DNA from: Circinella umbellata
Taxonomy: Eukaryota; Mucoromycota; Mucoromycetes; Mucorales; Lichtheimiaceae
Assembly (NCBI GenBank): GCA_025093555.1
Contig: JAIWNF010000011.1
Span: forward strand, 682,001 to 746,000
Length of the DNA stretch: 64,000 nucleotides
Direction of reading: 5' to 3'
The position numbers were made by a program, and so were the translations under genes. Of the stretch, positions 51,081 to 62,686 are shown in pieces (within the stretch, counting starts at the first letter, position 1; every line of letters begins with the position of its first letter). A model generated the notes under the pieces. That model searched no databases, was not told the origin of the DNA, and worked only from the letters and a program-made list of their open reading frames with translations.

Positions 51081-54000
51081 TTAAACCGCTATAGCTGATC
51101 GTCGTTCATTCTTATCATTGTCGTTTATCGCGGATAATGCTAATAATTTTCTTCCATCTTCAGTAACAGATAATGTCTTGCTTTGGATACTTTTCATATA
51201 TCTAGAAGATGCCAACATTCGTTTAATACCTCTTTGTGCATTTAATGGATACCGTGGATAATGATGATAATGATGATAATCCTGTCTTTTTGTAGTAGCT
51301 GAAGACTGAGCTTTGATATCCATTTTTTCCTGTGCGCATTCTTCTTCCTTTTCTACAAACAAGTTGAATGAACTACTTATCTCGAGTTTTTGCGACGGCG
51401 CTAACAAATTGAATTATATGAGCTATATGTATTTGCAGATTAGATAGTCTAATTTTTTATGTATCTACCTTTCCATCGTGAAGGCAAGCTGATACTTCGT
51501 TCAGGAGGAGGTGATACTAATGTAATTCGTGGTAATGAGCATTGCTCTGCTTTATAACCTTCCCATGCCTCTCGAGCTGTAGCCACGTTTAGTTTGTGTC
51601 GAATATCTAAACCTGCATCCCCTATACTATCCGGCTCAGCCCCAAACTGTTTTGGTGAGCGTACATTACCATGACGCACAGGAGACAATTGGGAATTTGA
51701 GACAGGTACAACAACTGTAGTAGGCATAGTGATAGTAGCAGCTGCAGCTGCAGTCATAGACTTCTTTTGATGGTTGTTATGGTTACTATTATTAAAAATC
51801 CATTGACTAATATTGCGTCGCATTTTTTGGAAAGGCTTAATAGAGGAAGCTAGAGATGAAGACGATGATTTGCGACCGCTGGTATTTTTTGTTCTTCTGG
51901 ACTCCAAGGATGGTACATCGCTTTCTGAGCTACTGTTACTAATAGGTGTAGTTTCTCTAAATATGTCGACACACAACCGTCGATACGCATCCTTAGTTTC
52001 GGTGGAATTGTCAGCCTGGAGATAGTTGCTAGGTGGTGGGTCCATTGATACAGGATGAACAAGAATGACTGGTACTTCTAAAACAGCATCCGTACTATAT
52101 AAGTTTCATTTTTAAAAATTATTAGCGAGATCCCTATACTTGTATTCTTATTTTTAGTACCTTGTAGTAGATGATATTGACACTCGAATAGAATAAGATA
52201 CATCAATAAGCTTTTGACTTCGAATTGAAAAATGGTCGATCTTTTTTGAGAAAAGGAAAAAAAAGGGGGTTTTAGAATATATCTCGTGATGTTTTTATCT
52301 TGTTATTTATCCACGATATTGTATACTTACTGGTGATTGAACTGCTAAAGTGACTTGATCCGATAACCCTTGTTCAATCGGTTGCCACCAGTCAAAACTT
52401 GATGCATTTATGCGTGTCACAACTTCACACGTGGATGTAACAGGCATCAATCCGAAACTTCCACTGAGACCTGTTTGTGAAAAGGTGTTCTGTCGTCGTA
52501 ATAACTCCAACTTGACACTGGAAATTTTTTGTTTGGACATGTTATGGATTTTGAAACTAAGATAAATAGGTGTACCTGCGATCCAAATGGTACGAGATAA
52601 CATAACCTGAAGCTCAACCGAGCATGTAGCAGCCAATATCGGCGATTGCCAAATATGGCGTGTTTCGTCAATAGGCATATATAATTTGGCGTCAGATAAA
52701 GGTCGAGACATGACATTTGGATAGATAACAATGGAACGATCCGCTTTAATTATACGCTTTAGTGGACGTGATGACACTGCATATCCGTTTGTGGCTGGTG
52801 GAGTTGGACAATCAAGTGCCATTTCACTATAAAATAAAATATTATTATTGTTATTATCCAGCCTCATATTCATAAAAATATAAACGGGTACAGTGTATTT
52901 TTTTCTTAAAGTCTATTTACGTCTGTAATAAATATCGCACTCTAGCTTTCTTGTCAGCATAACTTGCGCCTAAATCGACAGGTAGTTGAAGTGTAAATGG
53001 AATTTTAATTACTCCAGTCCGATTGTAACATTCTGCGAGAGCATCTTGATCATAATGAAAAATGGGTAAATCAAGGAATTGATGGGTATGGGTTGCAGGA
53101 TTATAATTCGCTTGATCGTGAATATCTATGAGAAAAGAGTAAAAAAGAAATGGAAGGATTAAAATTGTTGAAGTGAGACGTCGGCATTAAAAAGAATTAT
53201 GTGTTACCTTCAATACCTATAAGCCGGAAAGTAAAGCTTTCAATTCCACCCAAAGGATCAGACAATGGTGATATTACAGTATTGTTGTTATTATTATAGT
53301 GTTGTGGAAGATTCACTACGACACTACCAGAAACTTGACCTCCTGCAGCATAATGTGGGGCCTTGATATAAATACGAAAATGTTTCTGTTGTAATTTTGC
53401 AAAGTGATGTCGTTGAGAGGATTTCTCCGATGATGAAGCCATAGTAACAAGACTTCTAGATGTTGATTTAGTTCGCGTGAGTACTTTATTTAACATAGCG
53501 TTCGCTGACCTTGATGTTGGTATATATGTTGCTGTTACTTTTTTAGGGTTCATCTCTCCATCGGTCAATATTATATTTTCCTTTTGCCTTTGTGGGCTTG
53601 TTGAGGGAGATAGTATCGATGAAGAAAATGTTACTGTTGATGATGGTATTGATTCTGTATAAATTGCAGAGTACTGTTCAGGGAGGCTTCTGCCATTATT
53701 ATTATTATAAGAGGAATCCTGAATATGAATATCGGCATTATTATTTGTTACCGCCGCCGTTACTGAGCGATCAAACTGCTCCTGAGCAGATGTGTTTTCA
53801 AGTGTAAGAGGAGCAACACGTCGATTTGCTCGAACATGTAACAATTTAAGAGCCGATTTATAACATGATCGTAATCGCCATAATGTGGGATGACGCTTTA
53901 AAGATTGCTTACTGCTATGATAATTACACTGTTGTGGCGGTGGTACTGAATTATAGTTGATTGTTGATGCAGTCATATCAGATGGTGTATAATGATACAT
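51081..54000 (-). CDS. Arrestin-domain protein (alpha-arrestin-like)
   Basis: Exons 54000-53208, 53125-52921, 52826-52331, 52240-52161, 52094-51469 and 51400-51081 join in frame to 839 aa. The middle reads like the arrestin fold: an N-terminal sheet domain (RIYIKAPHYAAGGQVSGSV, FTFRLIGIEG, KIPFTLQLPVDL, ARVRYLL) and a C-terminal one (SCSVELQVML-like CSVELQVMLSRTIWIAG, IYLSFKIHNMSKQKISSVK, SQKLIDVSYSIRVSI, VLEVPVILVHP). Fungal alpha-arrestins guide the ubiquitin ligase Rsp5 to membrane transporters for endocytosis. Long Ser/Asn-rich tails flank the fold. No perfect PPxY motif was found; PPPSNY at the end of the second domain comes nearest. The start is the first ATG in frame; an open frame runs 21 bases further upstream without an ATG. 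Confidence 0.85.
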
Positions 54001-54580
54001 TGTTATTATATTGTTATTCACAGCGAGTACAGAGTTTAGAAGGGCAGTAGCAAAAAAAAAAAAGATACAAGAATAAGGAGAAGAGAAAAAACGAGGGATA
54101 AAGAGAAAAATGATGAATTGTTGTTATAGATAAATTATATGAAGAGTAATACTAGTAATAGAAGCATTATGTTAATGATGATAGCAAAACGTACATTCCC
54201 AAAGTTACTATTTAATGATATAATAAGGAGAAGCCTGGAGTAGAGAGAGAAGAGAGGAATGTTGTTATATGAATTTTGTCTGAAATGCATCACATTTGGG
54301 TTTCTGCTGATAAAATAAATAAACAATACGTTATTATATTAGGGTTCTAGTATGTACTATCAAATAGAGATTACCTCATACGACACCAAAAGAACACCCC
54401 CCCTCACTTTTTTTTACATTAAATATTATATTATTTATCATTGTTATTGTTATTGTTATTATTATATATATTGTTTTTTTAAAAAAAAAAAGAAATGTTA
54501 AACAAAGCAAACGAATAAAATAAATGAGAATATTACACTTGTTATTACTGTTATTGATATTGTTGATAATGTTAATGATG
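54001..54580. other. Spacer between arrestin-like and multi-TM genes
   Basis: AT-rich promoter-like DNA with AAT repeats and T/A homopolymers around 54410-54495. Open frames here are Ile/Asn-rich translations of simple sequence. No feature is supported. Confidence 0.5.
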
Positions 54581-55387
54581 TTAATTATGAATAGGATTAT
54601 GTAAAAGTACCCTTCGTTGTTGTTCGTCCATAAATGAAGAAGAAGCGATACTCCATTCATCATCTGTCTTGTGGCTCTCTAATTGAATCTGTCGTTGTTG
54701 ATAACGCGTCAGAACGGATGCTGCAATAACAAGTTCAATTTCGAGAATTAAAATCAATACAATCAAATACTTCAATCCATGTGTCACATTAATACCCAAG
54801 CATGCCCACTGGTTTGGGCTTCCACTTTGATCCAATAAACACATATCTTGAAATAAAAACATCCATGTTTTGTTAATATAGGGCTGTTGTTGTAAAATGG
54901 CGGTCATCGTTTTACGATCAAACGCGATGCAGAAGATCCAACTCAATGCTAATCCAAATGGCATGAGTACATGACACCAGACTAAGTCTAAAGCAATACG
55001 GCGAGGATGTTCTTGCTCTTGTTGCTGATCTTGCTCTTGTTGCTTTTCTTGCTCTTGTCGTTTCTCTTGCTTTTGTTTACTATAACTCGTTAAAAGTAAG
55101 AAAAGCGGACAAAATACGGATGCTTGTGCTGCTACTAATGTTGATATTAATCGTCGATCTTGGATCATTTCCAATAATATAGTGGATTCATGCGCGTTTA
55201 AACGATTGTCATGATGTGTTGTTGCCGCTATCTGTTGTTGACGATAGCGTGAAAATAAAGAAAAGATCGGGATAGTATGTGTACTGTAAATACTAAGTGA
55301 TGTTGCTACAATGAAAATAGCTAATATGAGTACAGTGGTACGGGTCCAATGGACACCGGATAAAATTGTAGTTGTGGATATCGACAT
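54581..55387 (-). CDS. Four-TM membrane protein, uncharacterised
   Basis: A single open frame of 268 aa. Four hydrophobic helices are visible at about 15-35, 83-103, 140-160 and 207-228. A Gln/Glu/Lys-rich charged stretch (QEKRQEQEKQQEQ) lies between the second and third. The loop between helices three and four contains two Cys (FQDMCLLDQ and WACLGINVTHG) that could form a disulfide, with an N-glycosylation sequon NVT beside them, so this loop probably faces outside or the ER lumen. The C-terminus is short and cytosolic. The layout recalls fungal four-TM (MARVEL- or tetraspan-like) proteins, but no family is recognised. Confidence 0.75.
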   Translation of the reverse strand: MSISTTTILSGVHWTRTTVLILAIFIVATSLSIYSTHTIPIFSLFSRYRQQQIAATTHHDNRLNAHESTILLEMIQDRRLISTLVAAQASVFCPLFLLLTSYSKQKQEKRQEQEKQQEQDQQQEQEHPRRIALDLVWCHVLMPFGLALSWIFCIAFDRKTMTAILQQQPYINKTWMFLFQDMCLLDQSGSPNQWACLGINVTHGLKYLIVLILILEIELVIAASVLTRYQQRQIQLESHKTDDEWSIASSSFMDEQQRRVLLHNPIHN

Positions 55388-57112
55388 TATTTGCTTTCTT
55401 TATTAAAAAAGTGATAATAATAATAATAAAGAGAGAAGAAAGAAAAAATTACAAAGCCCTATTAAGAGTGAATATAAAAAAAATGCAATAATCTAAAGAA
55501 GAAGAAGAAATAGAGAAGGGTCGGCCTCATCACTCATTTTTTTTTTCATTCAGGGGCTTTTCAAAGAAGAAGAAGGGGTTGCAATTGAAAGGAGTTCAGC
55601 TTAGATGAGGTCCCAACGGCTTGGAGAACGAATTAAATAATAACAAACTAGGAAGCCCGCTTAAATTATGCAGCATTTTTGTGCATATTTACTCTTAAGA
55701 TTAATTACAGCCAAATTAGAAACTTTTGTCCAAAAATGACTCTTTATTTCAATTTGAGTTTTATATATTTTCATCAATTGATAGGTAATTTTGAGCAATA
55801 ACGTAAAAGAATGTATTAATCAAACAAACAAAACGAAACATTGTCGGTGAAGCATGATATATTAAGTATATCATTATTACTTCACTTTGATAATGTATGA
55901 CAATGTAAAGAAAACAATATATCATTGTTAGTATTAAAAGCAAGCAATAAGCAGGTTACAGTAGTATTATTATTGCTAATACTATCACTATCCATTTTGC
56001 CAACCACCTGAAAATCTCTTAATTTCTGCTTATTTTATAAGTACAAGCTTCATGAAACGGAGAGAAAGAAGGATGTGATATAATAAAGAGAGCACTGGAA
56101 TATTTATATTTCATACTACCAACTATAGTAAACAACGGGAAAAATGTAAGGGCATCATACATTAACCAATTTGCAGATATTAACACTTTAGATATACTCA
56201 GCTGCAGGTCATTTCTTTTGATACAACACATAATATAATTTTATTTATTAGGCAAGTCATACATTTTGAATATTGGAAGGGATAGAATGACCTGTACTTT
56301 ACTTAATAGATGTATCATCAAATCAATTGATAATGTACTTACTGTTTATAATCTTTACCGCCGTACGTCTATCAAGTCTAGTAGTTATTCTTTACACCTT
56401 GTAAAAAAAAGCATAGAAACCACTATTATGGTAAATAAAATCATTGATAACCCCATAACAACAAATGAACACATTGCTAAGTAAGGGGTTTTTGACTCCT
56501 TTTAGATGTAATTATCACATCAAATTGTTAAGCTTAAAGAATTCCTTTAATACCATAGTATATTAATTTATTCGGTAAAGCTCTTATTTTGAGCATATTT
56601 CCATATGCTTACAGATGATATAAAAGAGGCTATTCTGTATACTGCAGCAGTAGTAAGGTTGATAACCTTATAGTTATTATAATATCGTACTATTTTTCAC
56701 TCTTTTGAAAAAAAATCTGGTACCAGTTATTGATCACATCACTTGATATAAGCTCCATTTATCTTATTTATGAAGAGCATAAATTGGATAGGTGGAATAA
56801 AGATTTGTGATATCCGCGTTATGTTGGATTGAATTTTTTTGCATGTCAGAGTCACGAACCCTATCAATTTTACATCCGCTAATCTTTTTTTTATTTTCTT
56901 TTGTCCTTTACTTCGTTTATTCTTTATTTGCAACTTTATTTTTAGGAAGAACAAACATTCTAAAAAGTCAAAAAAAACGCATACGACTTTGAATCGAGTA
57001 TAGACTTTATTTGACATTTTTTGTTTTTTTTTTTGCTATCAAAAACAGACAAAAATAAACCAACACATCTACGCAGAGACAATATACCATATATATAAAT
57101 ATATATTACAAA
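55388..57112. other. 1.7-kb divergent intergenic region
   Basis: Lies between the four-TM gene (-) and the RING gene (+). Two short open frames at 56019-56231 (-) and 56266-56484 (+) are divergent and flanked by an 8-bp inverted match CAGGTCAT/ATGACCTG (56205-56212 and 56287-56294), which may be chance. A TATATATAAATATATAT block at about 57089-57105 immediately precedes the RING start codon. Otherwise nothing is supported. Confidence 0.45.
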
Positions 57113-59245
57113 ATGTCTTCAAGTCCTTCATCCCATACAGAAGAATCGCAGCAGCAGCAGCAACAACAGCAACAACAATCACCACGATATTGGTGCTATA
57201 CTTGTAATTCCGAAGTACCCATTTACATGGCACCGGACCCTACATGTCAACGATGCAATGAACAATTTATTGAAGAAGTAAATATATAAAGAACTTGTTA
57301 TAATATTCAATTAACTCCATGTTGACTACTTTTTACTAATATTATCTTTATTGGGAATTATATTAGATTGATTCAGAAAACGATCCACAAAGCTTCTTGG
57401 CAGGAGCACCTGCTACTAATACAAGTACAGCTGATAGTCAGGCTCAAAGTGAAAATGCTGGGCAAACTGGAGATAACCAACCTCACCAAGCATTCTTTCG
57501 TTATGAAACTGGCGACGACGATGACATTTTCCATTTCTTTGCACCCATGGATGGACGCCCATCTACTGAAGGAGGATTAGGATCCGGAGGTCTAGGGGGT
57601 ACTGGTGGAAGTGATGAACCGGGAAATCTCAATCAGCAACCACTTGCTACCATGATTCAAAACTTATTGACATCTATGCTTGGACCAGCTGCGGAAGGTA
57701 TGCAGCAGCAGCAACAACAACGAAGTGGTGGTGGTGATAATGAAGGCACTACCACTAGTGGAGACCAACAGCCCCCTACATCGACTACTGGTGATAGAGA
57801 AGAAGGGGATAATGGAACACAATCACAACGAACACCACGACGACCAACACCAGTCGTATTTTATGGTAGCATGGCTGATGGCAATATGCAATTTCGTCCA
57901 ATGAACATACCTTCTCAACAAAATCAAGGAGAAGGAGGTATATATTTTATATAAATCATGTTGTAGATAACCTGCTTGAGGGGGTGGGGACTGTTGATTG
58001 TCTAATAACTCTATCGTATTGATATTTATATAGAAAACCAGGAAGGACAAGGGGGGGATGAGAACAGACCACCAAATAATTTTGCAAAGTAAGAATAAAA
58101 CTGTAGTATAAGTCGTAGGAACTAAAACCATGTCTAACATTAGTTTTTATACACACTCATCTATTATTATAATTATAGTCTATTTCAACTATTGTCGACA
58201 TTAGTTGGCTCATCCGAGGGTGGTTTTGTCGGTAATCCAGATGACTACGTGTTTTCACAAACAGCATTAGACAACATTATTAGTCAGCTCATGGAGCAAA
58301 CAAGTGGGTAAGGCACATTGATGAACGATAACCACTTAAAATATAATGAAACAAAAAAGAGCATGGGTTTTAAAACAAGCATTATATATATTATCAGGAG
58401 AAATGCACCACCACCTGCCCCAGAAACTGTCATTGCTTCCCTACCAAAACGAAAATTAACCGAAGAAGAGACTGGTAAGATTGGAATTTTTACTGTAGAA
58501 TAATCTAGAACAAAAAAAGCTGATATATTTTTTTTATTAATTTATAACACAAATAATAGCCCAACAAGTAGATTGTGCTGTATGTAAGGATGAATTTGAA
58601 AAAACTGAACAAGTCATTGAACTTCCATGTACACATGTATTCCATGAAGACTGTATCAAACCATGGCTAAAAGTAAATGGAACATGCCCAGTCTGGTAAG
58701 ATATTAATCATACAAACATAAATATATGTTTATATGTTGGTATTTAATTCGCATATACAAAATACGTTTTATATATCTATTTTAGTCGACATTCGGTGAT
58801 AGGCGAAAAGGAAGAATCGTCTAACACAGATCGTGAAGAAAGGAACACCTCGCCATCACCCGAACAACCATCTGGTCAATCAAGTAATGCACAGGCACCA
58901 CCTCCACCTTCGCCACAAAACAATAATAACCAAACACCAGATCCTGCGTCGGCAATATCCTCGCTGCTTTTCGAAGGAGCCCGTCGAATGTATAACGATC
59001 GATCACCAGCAGCCACATGGCATACCACTATTCCAGGTCCATTCACATGGGGTCCCGGAGGGCGAGCGACTAACAATCCAACAACAAACAACGATAACAA
59101 TAACAATAGTAATAGTAATAGTAATGATAGCACGACAAATAATAACTCTAGCAACGATAACAATGCCAACGATAACAACAATACCCAACAGCAATCTTCT
59201 GCTGATCCCAATAATACTGACCCTATGGACCTTGATTTGGATTAG
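57113..59245 (+). CDS. RING-H2 E3 ubiquitin ligase (RNF115/RNF126-like)
   Basis: Exons 57113-57277, 57367-57937, 58034-58088, 58179-58307, 58398-58474, 58560-58695 and 58786-59245 join in frame to 530 aa. An N-terminal zinc ribbon (RYWCYTC with C28, C31, C45, C48) is the ubiquitin-binding motif typical of RNF115/RNF126. The RING-H2 finger uses C338, C341, C356, H358, H361, C364, C375 and C378 (CAVCKDEF, LPCTHVFHEDCIKPWL, GTCPVC). Between them is VGNPDDYVFSQTALDNIISQLMEQ, a helix conserved before the RING in this subfamily. The family ubiquitinates misfolded or mislocalised membrane proteins and endocytic cargo. A ten-Gln run lies at 13-22 and Asn runs occupy the C-terminal tail. The RING is interrupted by an intron inside the last Cys codon. 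Confidence 0.93.
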
Positions 59246-59472
59246 AATTTTCACTATATATGTCCAAAAAAACCAAAATACTCAACCCTCATCAGAAGTG
59301 TTCACTCACTCACTCACACACACACAAAACCTAAACTGCTTCTCTATCAATCTTGTGTATATTCAAAGGCAAAAAAAATACTCAAAAAGAGTAAAAGAAA
59401 AATAGCGGAATTTGCATTTTTCCCCTCAAAGAAAAATCTGTAAAAATAATTATTATTAAATGTATATTATCA

Positions 59473-60478
59473 TTATGATGAATGTGGATGGGAATTATGA
59501 GCTAATTTAAATCGTGATTTTAAAGAATATGCCACCAGGGAAATGGAAATAGATAATATAACAACACAAACGATAATAGCATATACACAACCATACTTGA
59601 TAGTTTCTGATCCATTCAATAAGGTCTAAAAAAATAAGAATGTGTTAAAATTAACACTCAATTCCGAATTTGCATGAATTGTTATTTAACATACAGCATA
59701 AGATGCACCAAAATGTGATACAATGACCCAAATAACACGAGCAGCACCAGCTGGCTTACGTATATTAGAAAATCCTTCGAAAGCAACCATCATCCATACA
59801 ATGTGTAATAACGAGAATAAAGTTGTTGTTACTGCAGATATAAAAAAGGTAGTTGCTTGTGGACATGAAGGACACATGATAACACCAGGTCCTATTGATT
59901 CTACTAATAAGGATATATAGCTGACAAGGGTTGTTGTAAGTGCATAACCATATCCAGTAACGAACGAAAATGTTGATTGATTAAATGGAGAATGTGGATT
60001 TGATGATACTACATTAAGTCCTGCTTCTGAACGTCTAGAAAAACAGAAAAAAAATAAGAAGAGGAGAGGAGGTTAGTAATCAATATGATTTTATTTACAT
60101 AAAACATACATATATATTAATATATGGTTATATGATATAACCTTAGCAACAAGAAGAAAAACCAGCGGAATATTTCTTGCACTGTAATACTATATGCAAT
60201 ACTTGCAGGATGTATAGATTGTGCTGCTTTTGCAAAATACCAGATGACACTGGAAATGAGTAACGCGATTAAACAAAAAAATGCACTATTATAAATATAT
60301 ATATTTATATAATTAGTTTTAGTTTTTGTTGAGGATGATGCAAGTAAATTGCAAAAAAAATTTACCTTGATACCATTAATAGTACATATTGTGCATTTTG
60401 ACCAATATAAAGAAAAAATATGGAAAGGATAGGTCCATATGCAACTAACAAACAACCAAAAAAAGTAACAAGTGACAT
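59473..60478 (-). CDS. Gamma-secretase subunit APH-1
   Basis: Exons 60478-60366, 60285-60142, 60034-59695 and 59625-59473 join in frame to 249 aa, close to animal APH-1 length (about 250-265). Seven hydrophobic helices are visible. Matches to the family: N-terminal MSLVTFFGCLLVAYGP, FFCLIALLISSVIWYF, QEIFRWFFFLLLRRSEAGL, SIGPGVI, LLHIVWMMVAFEG (H163) and VIVSHFGASY (H193); these two His equal the conserved membrane His of human APH-1. APH-1 scaffolds presenilin, nicastrin and PEN-2 in intramembrane proteolysis. The GxxxGxxxG helix of animal APH-1 is altered here to G113-A117-T121. It lies tail to tail with the RING gene (228 bp) and 154 bp downstream of SPC2 on the same strand. Presence of the partner subunits cannot be judged from this window. 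Confidence 0.85.
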
Positions 60479-60632
60479 ATATGAATTTAGATTAAGGAAA
60501 AAAAGAGAGCGGGAAATAGCAAATTTCTTTTTTTTCTCTGACACTGAAAGTGCATTGATTATATACAAATGAAATGTAACAAATGTTTGTTTTATTATTA
60601 ATAGTAATAATATCACTATTATCTATTACTAT

Positions 60633-61489
60633 TTAATCCTTATGAACTTGTCGTAACAAAGAAGCTACTTGCTCCTGTATATCCTTATCCACAATTTCAG
60701 TTGCTAATACACCATCTTCTGTAAACCATGATGCCACATTTTTTTCTAATTTAGTCTGGGTTGTCTTGTGCAATTTTTGATCTTGATATTTCATTTGAAT
60801 GATATAAGTTGGAGAATATCGTTTCATTTCACTTGAAATTGTCAAAATACCTTGTCGCTTTATATAAATAACGATTAGTTTCAAATGAATTTATATCCCC
60901 TGTATACATCAATTACAAGTTAAATTACTAATATACCTCACGTGTCTTTGGATCATTCTTGTACCCAACGAAAATCTCATTCTGTTCAACAAAAGCACTA
61001 TAGCTCCATAAAACACCTTGTAACAACCAAAAGATAATAACTGAGCATAATAATATGGGCTTTGCTTCTTGGAAGCTGGTATAATATTCAAAAAGGAATG
61101 CGCCACCGGCAAGCAAACATGAAGAATAACCTAACAAGAGCTTGATATCGGTATGTACGTGCCCTTCAACGTAATCACTCTTTTCACTACCAAAGTACTA
61201 CATGATTCCACAGTTGTGTACCTTAGTTTTAGCTTTATTACATATTGGTTATATGTACAGAATTCACACACACACATATATATATATACCTTGCGGACTT
61301 GGTCATCTACAGCATTCTTGACTTGTGTACCATCGAACTTATTGCTGATCTCAACTGATTCTTCAGGGTTAGTCGTGTTATCTTCAGATGCACGTATATA
61401 TAAAATAAATTAGTTAAATCATTATTTTGTTTTATTATATTACATCCGAATTGAATGGTCGCTGTACCAGGTTCTTTTGTGTCTGCCAT
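60633..61489 (-). CDS. SPC2: Signal peptidase complex subunit 2 (SPC25)
   Basis: Exons 61489-61444, 61381-61290, 61197-60937 and 60857-60633 join in frame to 207 aa. This is the noncatalytic subunit 2 of the ER signal peptidase complex, which links the peptidase to the Sec61 translocon. Family features: VHTDIKLLLGYSSCLLAGGAF leading into TM1 (about 66-84), a short loop, then TM2 (about 94-112, ILLCSVIIFWLLQGVLW). A cytosolic C-terminal domain follows, with ISSEMKRYSPTYIIQMKY. The second acceptor (CTGAAG at 61382) is not pyrimidine-rich and is the least certain junction, but it keeps frame. The neighbour APH-1 is also an ER-assembled membrane protein. Confidence 0.9.
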
Positions 61490-62686
61490 TGATATATAAT
61501 ATTACAAAAAGGCCTATTAAAATGAACAAAGAAAAGTCGCTGTTGGAAAAAACAGCAAAAATAAAAAGGGCAAGTTAATAAAGCAACATACGTGGCACTT
61601 AATTCTTTCTCGACGTTTTATTTCATCGTTGTACCCCTAATCACGTTTAAGAAGAAGTTGGTTGAGTTATTGCGGACCAAAAAAAATTAAATATGTATAT
61701 AAACGCCAACGAATAATGCTGTTACACGATCAAAACAACTCACGCATTATTTTCAAAAGTCGTGCCTGCTTTTACTTGTCAAGAAAATATTATGATATAC
61801 TGTTAGCCCCATCCTCTTTTTACATTACAAATTTCTGACTTGTTATGATAATAATTGCTTGACAACAATAAATAATATGATTATCATATTAATGAAAAGA
61901 GTATTTGCTCTAGGAAAAGCATCGTTCGTTGTCTTTATACGAATTATTAACATAAGATCGTGTGACTTGGCATTTGATTATGATGGTGGGAGTGGGGTTC
62001 TTTTATGTAACTCTAATTGTTCAATATCAAGCATTTTATTTTTTCAGACTAAAAATGAATGATCTTCTTTTTTTAGAGCTATAAACTGAGCACTGTAACT
62101 AACCATGGCAGTAAATAAACCCCAAGAATAAAGGTAAGATGGTATATTAGACTGGATAATTTTATATTATTGAAGCTCAAGTATCTATATAGAAGGGTGT
62201 AACCGATGTAAGAAAAAAAATCCTTACCACATATATATAGTATAATCCCCCTTTTTTACATGGGTGTATGCAATCAATCTATGTGTCTTGTCATGACAAA
62301 TATAAAATAAATCTTCGAGTAAACTACTGGAATTTTTATACTAATATGTTGTCAACCCAATGAGATATATAGAACAAGTCGTCGTTTTGAATATAAAGAT
62401 ATTTTATCATTATATTTGCATTAACCCAATTCGCAATTTTCCAAATCTGGATATCATTATCCTTTCCACCCCCCATTTTTTTTGGCACTAAAGCAACGAC
62501 CCTTCTCTCCCCAACCCCCGATTTTTTTTTTCGGTCATATTTTCAGAGCAAGTGCAGAGTGAGAAACAGAAAGACCTTTTTTTTTTCATTATTATCTTCT
62601 TTTCTTCCTTTGTTTATTAATTACCCAAAAAAAGCCTTCTTTTACATTTTCTATTCTTTTTAAATAATATTTTAATTTCGAAAGAC
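61490..62686. other. Divergent promoter region, SPC2 / SSH4-like
   Basis: No gene is seen. Toward 62460-62680 the plus strand is strongly pyrimidine-rich (CCACCCCCCATTTTTTTT, CTTCTCTCC), the leader type seen before other genes here. The open frame at 61859-62062 has no protein-like features. Confidence 0.5.

Noticed and set aside
58876..59211. 111-aa minus-strand Leu-rich frame
   Set aside because: Antisense of the Asn-codon repeats in the RING gene's last exon.
61859..62062. 67-aa open frame in the SPC2/SSH4 spacer
   Set aside because: No motif, no splice context; a chance frame in promoter DNA.
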